Source of the DNA: Bacillota bacterium
GTDB lineage: Bacteria > Bacillota > Clostridia > Acetivibrionales > DTU013
Direction of reading: 5' to 3'
DNA: 64,000 nucleotides
Assembly: GCA_023426125.1 (NCBI GenBank)
Contig: JAFABI010000025.1
Span: forward strand, 1 to 64,000
Each line of letters opens with the position of its first letter. The stretch's first letter is position 1. The notes under the pieces are model-generated. The model did not search any database. It was given only the letters and a program-made list of their open reading frames with translations, and was not told the origin of the DNA. A program made the translations under genes and the position numbers. Below, one piece after another: positions 37,501 through 42,363 of the stretch.

Positions 37501-39051
37501 GGAAAAACAGACATGAAAGCTTTGCCTGAACCACAGGAATTTGAGACCTCAAATGAATATGTCGAGCCATCTACTGAGACTGAGAAGGAAATAGCGGATG
37601 TCTGGCGATTAATACTTAGTATAAATAAAGTAAGTATTTATGATGACTTCTTCGCACTGGGCGGTGATTCATTTAAAGCAATTAAAGTAGTACATGCGCT
37701 TATGATGAACTATGAGATTGGCATAAGTGATTTATTCAGGCATAAAACTATACACAAGCTGGCAAACTCCATTGTTAAAAGAAAAGAAAACATTAAAGAG
37801 ATGATTGATAATCTGAAGCATATGAATGAAAGAGGTGATTTTCAAAGCTACCGGGAGACAATTTTAGATAATTCACAGGAGGACTATTCTGCATATTGCA
37901 GAAGAAATGAGAACCTGGATAACATTGATCTGAATGAGCTTACAGGGTACAAGAATATTTTACTGACCGGTGTAACAGGATATCTTGGCATATACCTATT
38001 AAAAGATTTACTTTTACACACATCAAGCATTGTATATGTGATAATCAGGGCGGCAACTTCAGACAATGCACGACAAAGACTGGAACAGAAGCTTCAATAT
38101 TATTTTTCATGGGATGTACTCGGTAAGTATCAAGAACGGATTGTCATACTGAATGGAGACTTGAATTCGGATTACTTTGGCCTGAACATAGATACATACA
38201 ATCAACTGGTGTCAAAAATAGACTGTATCATAAATTCTGCCGGCAATGTCAGGCATTATGGCGATTATGAAAGTTTCTATACGATTAATGTTCTAGGAAC
38301 CAAACGATTATTGGATTTTGCTGCGGAAGGACACGTAAAGGACTACCATCACATTTCAACAACGGGTGTTGCATCATCAGGTTCGCAGAAACAGGCAGCT
38401 GTCATATTTACCGAATATGATTATGATGTTGGACAGGGCACCAGTAATAACTATGTCAAATCAAAAGTTGAAGCGGAAAAGTTGGTTCTCAAGTCAAAGG
38501 CGGAAGGGGTTAAATGCAATATTTACAGGGTCGGCAGCCTTGTGTTTGATACAGAAAGCGGAGTTTTCCAAGAAAATATTAATGAAAATTACCTTTACAA
38601 AATAATCAAATCCAATTTAAAACTTGGAATTCTCCCGGATGTCGACGCCAAGTTCTTTAACTTCTCTTACGTTGATTATGTAAGTATGGCTATCGTATTG
38701 ATTTTTGAAAGGAAAAACCTCCTGAACAATACATACCATATAAATAACAGTTATGATATAAGTCCGGCAGAGTTGGCGCACTTTTTCAAAATGGCAGGAC
38801 TAAACCTGGAAATAAAAAACATTGAGGAATACTTTGATTATTTATATAGCAAATATATTAGTGCTGAACAAAGTCCCTATATTAAAGATATCCTTATGGA
38901 ATTCAGCACAATCGATAAACAGGATTTTAATTACCTGATTTCAGAGAGAACGGATCTGATTCTGAAGCGTCTGGGCTTTAAATGGGAACCGGTCAATGCT
39001 GAACACATTCATAAAATGATTGACTTTTGCCGAAGAATTGGGTTTATTTAG
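28504..39051 (+). CDS. NRPS: half-C, A with radical SAM-B12 and MT inserts, PCP, C, A(Gly)+MT, PCP, reductase
   Basis: A 3515-residue, two-module terminal protein. After the half C, the first A domain begins (about 264-285) but is broken before motif A1 by a segment holding a possible winged-helix (PqqD-like) part (about 311-435), a B12-binding-like Rossmann fold (about 480-612) and a radical SAM domain (Cys674, 678, 681). A1 and A2 then follow, then a methyltransferase (about 1036-1316, VLEIGCASG near 1124), then A3 (FTSGTSGKPKG). Its code reads DGSSVAEIAK, which I cannot assign. PCP1 Ser1739; C domain THHIIFDG (His1919-1920). The second A domain reads DILQMGMVWK (Gly) and carries another A2-A3 methyltransferase (about 2353-2633), suggesting sarcosine. 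PCP2 Ser3056 is followed by a thioester reductase (LLTGVTGYLG near 3149; Tyr3317, Lys3321). No docking-like tail, as expected for the last protein. Confidence 0.96.
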   Translation: MLVNILDSIKEFSKAKEYWSRKLGGNFEEVKLPTDYARTSRCTKKHLSIEFDSKSYNCLLRVSKNQDLALYVILVAALKALLFKYSDNEDIIIGSPVYTDTDEIYEFNNCVLLRDHVESNMSFRELLMNVKQTISEGHEFQYYPLNNIFEALGDVNGQSFYRVIMLVENIHNKSKVIDIIESADNDITFCLKKGENNINGEIIYNADLFRETTVLALFNHYIYIILQLLNDPDIKLSSLQLAVPEEMNLISGFSGVLTDDFINDTLHRSFEAQVDKNPDSIAVSFTVNPEKIYADLCSDNYSSYISEHLPNCCFRVNEYIFEFDRPEVLNSDLGRCLNNGQDLKLFKTNYGNYVALNDMLLKMLKSFNGINNIKSIYNYFLPLKESYIIWTASKQGFDHLNEKIFVLDSSITSFISIVKELFLANLIYVSGYNSKTTDVVIADEANHTQNSKCCLNNNAPGKYNDYGMSSTLTGQANQGKTVLLMGDTTGTATVGILYIASFLKKNGVNAYCQWNDLCKDREALKRNIENLINEYRPSNEYRPSIVGISLKWFPHIARALEICRIIKSFSNTIKVVIGGNTASYYWEELIKSEYIDFIIRGDGEVPFLKICQDAEYIPNCVYRLNGQIVINPVDYIQNRNNTEDIYLENLNEIFTTTKDPYYAPYFYINTGKGCSMNCFYCAGCSEVQKQSFNRQKSFLRSPELVIRDIEEAKNFTSTFLFDFDLPDYNSMDYYRRILMGTDLSKHFCMFCFWKLPSAEFINLVASRFKYVYYHIDIASFSERHRLLLSSKKLVKPQPTDSEIFDFFNLCEEYGNIEVEISLIAGLPYFTPEDIKESEVMIEKLISNYKSFQGISWGRLHAQPGAPLVSSCSDYGMHTAASTYEDFLNFSKENLKQEVYPDIEDLSYPYIYYNDDAFNSEISKHYAYITNKTNKLKRYLRTGLVVGESITYQELDKQANIIANCLIDTLKVKPERIVGILMDSCIERTAAILGTLKAGCAYGPLDPGLPFERIKNMVETGNIGLILSQKKYIKILNNLQWESNSLDTYICVDSPCVHSEDEIEKNELMDTQLWEYIGERSNDKITGGGWFSSYTGENLSWDEMNEFSENIMQKLKPYLNKETRVLEIGCASGFSMFKIAPLVGLYYGTDLSKVIIDIDKQKIAEEGRNNIKLACLAAHEIDRLDEDSFDVVIMNSVIQAFHGHNYLRKVIKKAINLMKANGIIFIGDVMDLDKKQQLLDSLIEYKMENPKAETKTDFSDELFVSRSFFEDMLVDNTNVRQVHFSEKIHEIENELTRFRYDVVLEVNKNSRAVGNKKNKHKYQFDSNVFDKAKDYRTEVPVNGNSLAYAIFTSGTSGKPKGVLIEHKGVVNYTKWRIENYGFSQDDTTLQMVSFSFDGHGSNLYSALLSGGKLVILDDEDKLDLKYINSIINTAGVTNTSLVPSLFAAILDEAGGNDLKSLRFVVLAAEKANSELIRLCQSKAPGILLVNEYGPTENSIATTALLGISHENTSIIGHPISNNRIFILNKHNCIMPIGVPGEICISGIGVSRGYLDHHEIVNKNFVDNPFEPDKKMYRTGDYGRWLQDGSVELIGRSDNQVKIRGYRIELDEIESRILRDKFVKDVTVTVREDSNGNKSICAYMVAESENLLKDIKENLSKELPEYMIPSYFIYMKKLPVTNNGKIDKKSLPDHLEGNGSQDGYCEPENTIEKKLAEIWKEILNLKRVGIDDNFFEIGGHSLKATSFVSRVHKEFNQDIPLREVFKSPTIRELAKYLEVAETNIYESIRKVKEKDYYLLSSAQKRLFILNHFQGIDLSYNMPGALVIDGYLDIERLKDTFNELIKRHEVFRTSFEFINGEPVQKIHSDVDFEVEFAEASEDTAEQVFKDFIKPFDLAKAPLIRVKCIKSAPTRHILMYDTHHIIFDGTSMGILVSEFSDIYAGKELKPLTLQYKDFAGWQNELVQKGRIEKQKEYWEKEFEGEIPLLNMPLDYPRPVIQSFEGDSITFEIDETITERVNKIAEETGSTVYMVLLSSINVLLSKYCGQEDIIIGSLVAGRPHAELENIIGMFVNTLAMRNRPEGEKTCKEFLYEVKEKALKAYENQDYQFEELIERLSIKRDISRNPLFDVMFSLQNTTQGTVEMEGIQIVPYNIENNTSKFDLTFNAIEYQNKIHMVVEYCTKLFKRETILRLVEHFKVILNEILRDPDKKIKDVEILTGEERQCILHEFNDTNLNYDMEKTIQQLFAQQVERTPESTALVFKNRQLTYSDLDQETNRLANYLIKEHGIGPDALVGILMERSEKLIVAIMGVLKAGGAYVPIDSDFPIERKKAVINDSGISVIITTGKQIDIVNKLQWECDNPNAYLCMDEDAYKHEATKEYVESCGELWDHVANNSSNEIGGGGWISSYTGKEFSSEEMDEYAENMLLKIKPYINKDTKVLEIGASSGITMFKIAPHVGLYYGIDVSSAMIESTRIKAKELAITNIQLECMAAHEIINLKGKEQFDIIIINSVVQYFPGYNYLRKVISDSISLVGDKGIVVIGDVRDLKLKSAYIQSVIEYGKTGSDTNRRKEIINADELFVSRDYFEDIGTDIFEIKRTNISGKIYTIENELTKYRFDCIYEIDKVNESKAKNKNQKHKIQHGIEKLNKYSTDKILRQIDSKSLAYVIYTSGSTGKPKGVMIEHRSVNNLFKGIMDRINFPVGKSILALTTVSFDIFVLETLLPLSKGLKVVIADESEQRDMYLLSKLISGSGVEMLQTTPSRLQMLIDYGEGLSCLSNVNVIMVGGEAFPETLLQRLNRLSGVKVYNMYGPTETTVWSSVKELTSSAKVSLGKPIANTRFYIIGKRNELLPVGVIGELCVAGDGLARGYFNRPDLDMEKFIDNPFEGSGKMYKTGDLARWLPDGDVEYMGRADFQVKIRGHRIELGEIESELLEHENINEALVAQKIDVQGNKYLCAYIVCDRMIAPDVLREYLSKTLPDYMIPSNFVRLDKLPLTASGKTDMKALPEPQEFETSNEYVEPSTETEKEIADVWRLILSINKVSIYDDFFALGGDSFKAIKVVHALMMNYEIGISDLFRHKTIHKLANSIVKRKENIKEMIDNLKHMNERGDFQSYRETILDNSQEDYSAYCRRNENLDNIDLNELTGYKNILLTGVTGYLGIYLLKDLLLHTSSIVYVIIRAATSDNARQRLEQKLQYYFSWDVLGKYQERIVILNGDLNSDYFGLNIDTYNQLVSKIDCIINSAGNVRHYGDYESFYTINVLGTKRLLDFAAEGHVKDYHHISTTGVASSGSQKQAAVIFTEYDYDVGQGTSNNYVKSKVEAEKLVLKSKAEGVKCNIYRVGSLVFDTESGVFQENINENYLYKIIKSNLKLGILPDVDAKFFNFSYVDYVSMAIVLIFERKNLLNNTYHINNSYDISPAELAHFFKMAGLNLEIKNIEEYFDYLYSKYISAEQSPYIKDILMEFSTIDKQDFNYLISERTDLILKRLGFKWEPVNAEHIHKMIDFCRRIGFI
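30100..30135 (+). repeat. In-frame 18-bp tandem duplication
   Basis: The 18-base unit AATGAATATAGACCTTCA occurs twice in perfect tandem and encodes NEYRPS twice, just before the SIVGISLKWFPH strand of the B12-binding-like domain. The paralogous domain in the protein at 42364-45189 has no such repeat at the equivalent place (LKPKVVGVSMKWFPH). It looks like a recent slippage duplication that the fold tolerates in a loop. Confidence 0.9.
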
Positions 39052-39084
39052 CAATTTAAATAAATTTTAAGGGGGTAATAAAAA

Positions 39085-40386
39085 ATGTATACTGAAAAAA
39101 GTACATTGGATGAGTCAACTAAGGCAGAGGATTCCTCAAAGCCGGTACCGAAGCCTAAGCTATGGACAAGGAATTTCGTACTGCTTTGGCAGGGGCAATT
39201 CGTTTCAGATCTTGGTGATAATTTGTACAGTATTGCACTTTCGTTCTGGGTGCTGGCAAAAACAAATTCAACCGCATTAATGGGTGCAATAATGGCGGTA
39301 TTTATGCTACCTATGATTGTGCTTTCACCATTTGCCGGTGTCCTGGTCGATAGAATCAGCAGAAAAAGAATTTTAATATTAATGGATATATTAAGGGGCG
39401 GACTCATGGTCTTGCTATCTATAAGAGCGTTCAGCGGATTTATTGATATCTGGATGCTATTCATAGCGGCATTTATACTAGGAACATGTGCCGCATTTTT
39501 TACTCCGGCAGTAAATGCCGTTCTCCCCGAAATTGTTGAAAAAGATGACCTGATACGAGCAAACTCAGCTTTTGGATTTGTCAGGTCAGGATCAGACATG
39601 ATAGGAAGCTCTCTATCCGGCTTTGTATATAAAATCTTAGGCGCACCATTTATATTTCTCGCCAATGGGATATCATTTCTAATTTCCGGCGCAACAATTT
39701 TCGCTATGAAATCAAAAAAAGCGGAAAAAGTCCAGGCTAAAACAAATGTAATATCGGATTTTAAGGAAGGCATAAAGTTTCTCTGGGGTTTTCGCGGCTT
39801 AAAGTATTTTGTTATTATATCAGCAATTATAAATTTTTTCAGTTCCATGGCTATTGTACTGTTGCTGCCATTATTTGAAAGGACTGAAGGACTTGGGCCT
39901 GAAAAGTATGGCATTTCGATGGCATTGTTTACCTTTGGCATGCTTGTTGGAATGATGGGTACATATAGTCTGAAAATAACAGCCAATAAAAAGTTTGCAG
40001 TATTCATGTCAACACTGATTATCTCATGTGTATGTTTTACCCTGTTTTCTGTTATGAAAGTGTTTCCCGTAATGTGTGTGTTGCTTTTCCTTGAAGGCAT
40101 ATGCATGTCTGTGTCGGGTGTATTCCTTAACGCGTCTGTACAGCTTATTGTTGATAAGGATATGCTGGGTAAGGTTTTTGGTATAATGAGTTCGCTTTTA
40201 CAGGGCTTTACCCCTATTGCCATGGTTATAGGGGGGATACTTGCAGAGTTTATTCCGCTTAGGAACATAATATTTACAATATCGATTTTAATTTTCGCAG
40301 TATCAATATTGTTCTTTTTTATTCCATCATTCAAAAAATTTATAAATTACGATCCCAAGACTCAGACTCCACAGCAAATTATGTAA
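39085..40386 (+). CDS. MFS exporter (macrolide-efflux/EntS-like)
   Basis: A 433-residue polytopic membrane protein of the major facilitator superfamily, MFS_3-like. The N-terminal pattern FVLLWQGQFVSDLGDNLYS and the cytoplasmic loop GVLVDRISRKRIL (near residue 85) are typical of multidrug and siderophore exporters, with roughly a dozen hydrophobic segments. It starts 33 bases after the terminal NRPS, with GGGGG 9 bases upstream of the ATG. Position in the NRPS operon suggests that it exports the finished peptide and gives self-protection; the substrate itself cannot be read from sequence. Confidence 0.92.
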   Translation: MYTEKSTLDESTKAEDSSKPVPKPKLWTRNFVLLWQGQFVSDLGDNLYSIALSFWVLAKTNSTALMGAIMAVFMLPMIVLSPFAGVLVDRISRKRILILMDILRGGLMVLLSIRAFSGFIDIWMLFIAAFILGTCAAFFTPAVNAVLPEIVEKDDLIRANSAFGFVRSGSDMIGSSLSGFVYKILGAPFIFLANGISFLISGATIFAMKSKKAEKVQAKTNVISDFKEGIKFLWGFRGLKYFVIISAIINFFSSMAIVLLLPLFERTEGLGPEKYGISMALFTFGMLVGMMGTYSLKITANKKFAVFMSTLIISCVCFTLFSVMKVFPVMCVLLFLEGICMSVSGVFLNASVQLIVDKDMLGKVFGIMSSLLQGFTPIAMVIGGILAEFIPLRNIIFTISILIFAVSILFFFIPSFKKFINYDPKTQTPQQIM

Positions 40387-40449
40387 AATTTTTGATCCTA
40401 TGCGTGATTGTACATAGCCTGAATGACATACATAAAGAGGGGATACCAA

Positions 40450-41499
40450 ATGGATATTGCGGAATTACGTAAAGAGATAGATATGCTGAATCAGCAGATA
40501 CTTGATATTTTAAATCATAGAGCAGAGCTGGTAAACCAAATAAGCAAGAGAAAAGATGAAAATGGCGCAGACTATTTTGACCCTGAGCGGGAAGCTGAGA
40601 TGATGCGTATGATCTATGATAAGAATAAGGGCCCAATGCCAAATGAGTTGATAAAAGAAATATTTACTGCAATTTTTTTATGTAACCTAAAATATATGGG
40701 AGTAAGCAGAAAGACAAGATTAATGATAAGTGCGGAATGTGATAATGAATTTCTAGGTATTAAAGAAATCTTTAATTTAAAGACAGATCAGCCTGTTATT
40801 ATTGCAGGACCCTGTGCGATCGAAAACGTTGAATACCTGGAAATTGTAGCTGGTTTTCTAAAAGAGTCCGGAATTAAGTTTATACGGGGAGGCGCATTTA
40901 AACCCAGAACATCACCGTATGAATTTCAAGGCTTGAAACAAGAAGGCTTGGAGATACTGAACTCAATCGGGAAGAAGTATAATCTGATAACGGTCACTGA
41001 AGTAGTGGATACCAGAGATGTTGATACAGTAATGCGTAATGCCGATGTTTTACAGATTGGCGCACGAAATATGCAAAATTTCGAACTGCTTAAGGAGGTG
41101 GGGCGGACCGGTAAACCAATTATTTTAAAAAGGGGTATGAGCGCTACAATTCAAGAGTTTATGTATGCAGCAGAATATATCGCAACTCAAGGGAGCCGTA
41201 AGATAATCATGTGTGAGCGTGGTATACGAACCTATGAGAATCAAACGCGAAACACCCTGGATATTTCTTCAATTCCAATTATTAAAACTGAAACAAAGCT
41301 GCCTGTACTCGTTGATATTAGTCATTCACTTGGAAGGAAAGATATTATAAATTCTGTTGCAAAGGCGGCCCTTGCTGCAGGTGCTGACGGATTGATGGTA
41401 GAGGTACACCCTTTTCCGGAGCTTGCCTTATCAGATAGTAAGCAGCAATTAAACCTCGGCGAATTCAAGCAGCTATTAAATGCGATCGGCATGTCTTGA
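40450..41499 (+). CDS. aroF: Chorismate mutase-DAHP synthase fusion
   Basis: A 349-residue bifunctional shikimate-pathway enzyme. Residues 1-85 are an AroQ-type chorismate mutase (MDIAELRKEIDMLNQQILDI, HRAELVNQISKRKDE). The rest is a DAHP synthase (GPCAIENVEYLEI, RGGAFKPRTSPYEFQG, VDISHSLGRKD, EVHPFPELALSD). This arrangement is known from Bacillus, where prephenate and chorismate feed back through the mutase domain. The ATG at 40450 is chosen because AGAGGGG lies just upstream and the mutase domain starts there; a 9-codon upstream extension is less likely. Inside an NRPS operon it may increase flux to prephenate, either as precursor for an aromatic residue loaded upstream of the window or as co-substrate of the U32-like protein (inference). 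Confidence 0.93.
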   Translation: MDIAELRKEIDMLNQQILDILNHRAELVNQISKRKDENGADYFDPEREAEMMRMIYDKNKGPMPNELIKEIFTAIFLCNLKYMGVSRKTRLMISAECDNEFLGIKEIFNLKTDQPVIIAGPCAIENVEYLEIVAGFLKESGIKFIRGGAFKPRTSPYEFQGLKQEGLEILNSIGKKYNLITVTEVVDTRDVDTVMRNADVLQIGARNMQNFELLKEVGRTGKPIILKRGMSATIQEFMYAAEYIATQGSRKIIMCERGIRTYENQTRNTLDISSIPIIKTETKLPVLVDISHSLGRKDIINSVAKAALAAGADGLMVEVHPFPELALSDSKQQLNLGEFKQLLNAIGMS

Positions 41500-41514
41500 G
41501 CAAAGGAAGTAATT

Positions 41515-41555
41515 TTGCTATGATTATATACAAATTTGGTATACTATAGTACCAA
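41515..41555 (+). promoter_or_regulatory. Possible internal promoter with inverted repeat
   Basis: TTGCTA (41515-41520) and TATACT (41540-41545) could form a sigma-A promoter with a long 19-base spacer. The -10 sits inside a dyad, TTGGTA at 41536-41541 and TACCAA at 41550-41555, which could be an operator. The 110-base gap before the thioesterase gene is one of the longest in the operon, so separate control of the last two genes is possible. The spacer length makes this tentative. Confidence 0.3.
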
Positions 41556-41609
41556 TATGTAGAAATTAGCATAACTGTATCGACAAATATGTGTAAAGGA
41601 TGAATGTAT

Positions 41610-42362
41610 ATGTCAAAGGTCAAACTATTCTGTATTCCATATGCAGGAGGTACATCAATGGTTTATATGAGGTTCAAAAAGTATATGGATGACAGGATTG
41701 ATTTTCAACCCCTGGAATTGGCCGGAAGAGGCAAACGTTTTTCTGAGCCCTTCTATAACAGTATATATGATGCTGCCTATGATATATATGAGATGGTGAA
41801 AGAGGATATAGATACCTGTAAATGTGCATTTTGGGGACATAGTATGGGATGCCTGATTCTGTTTGAATTAGTCAGTAAACTTATCGATGTGAACAAGCAC
41901 CCTGTTCATATATTTCTTTCAGGCAGACAAGCGCCTCATATAAGTTATACAGATAAAAAGATACATCATCTATCTGATGGGGAGTTTAAAAATGAAGTCT
42001 TAAAATACAATGGTACGCCTAAAGAGCTCTTTGAATGTAAAGACCTTGCTGACATTTTTTTGCCTATCTTAAGGGCAGATTTTAAAATAGTTGAAGAATA
42101 TAAGTATATCAAGGATAACAATAAAATAAATAGTGATTTGACAATCATGTTCGGCAAATATGATAACATGAATCGGGAAGACGCAGGCTCATGGGCGGAA
42201 TACACGAAAGGAGCATGTAAAGTTTATGAGCTTGAAGGAGATCATTTCTTTATATTTGAATACGAGAGAGAAGTAGCGGATATTATTAATAAAACCTTGT
42301 CAAATATTCAGGCAGATTCCTTGGCTTTACCTTATAAAACAGATATCAGTAAAGAGGGATAA
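41610..42362 (+). CDS. Type II (editing) thioesterase
   Basis: A 250-residue alpha/beta hydrolase of the GrsT/SrfAD family. The catalytic triad is visible as Ser78 in GHSMG, Asp185 in FGKYDNM and His212 in EGDHFF, and the N terminus has the usual LFCIPYAGG. Such enzymes clear misprimed or stalled carrier domains in NRPS systems. The ATG at 41610 is preferred over 41604 because AAAGGA is 9 bases upstream of it. There is no integrated thioesterase in the operon as seen, since release is by the reductase domain, so a repair role fits. The stop codon is one base from the next gene's start, so the two are translated together. Confidence 0.93.
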   Translation: MSKVKLFCIPYAGGTSMVYMRFKKYMDDRIDFQPLELAGRGKRFSEPFYNSIYDAAYDIYEMVKEDIDTCKCAFWGHSMGCLILFELVSKLIDVNKHPVHIFLSGRQAPHISYTDKKIHHLSDGEFKNEVLKYNGTPKELFECKDLADIFLPILRADFKIVEEYKYIKDNNKINSDLTIMFGKYDNMNREDAGSWAEYTKGACKVYELEGDHFFIFEYEREVADIINKTLSNIQADSLALPYKTDISKEG

Positions 42363-42363
42363 C

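Noticed and set aside
39048..40334. Long antisense frame of 428 codons
   Set aside because: It lies exactly opposite the MFS exporter gene; its composition (Ser/Thr/Pro/Ile mixture, no membrane or domain pattern) and lack of a ribosome binding site mark it as a shadow.
41120..41499. DAHP synthase gene as an ordinary housekeeping neighbour
   Set aside because: It lies inside the operon between the exporter and thioesterase, all in the same direction with short gaps, so a pathway role is more likely, although a housekeeping role is not excluded.
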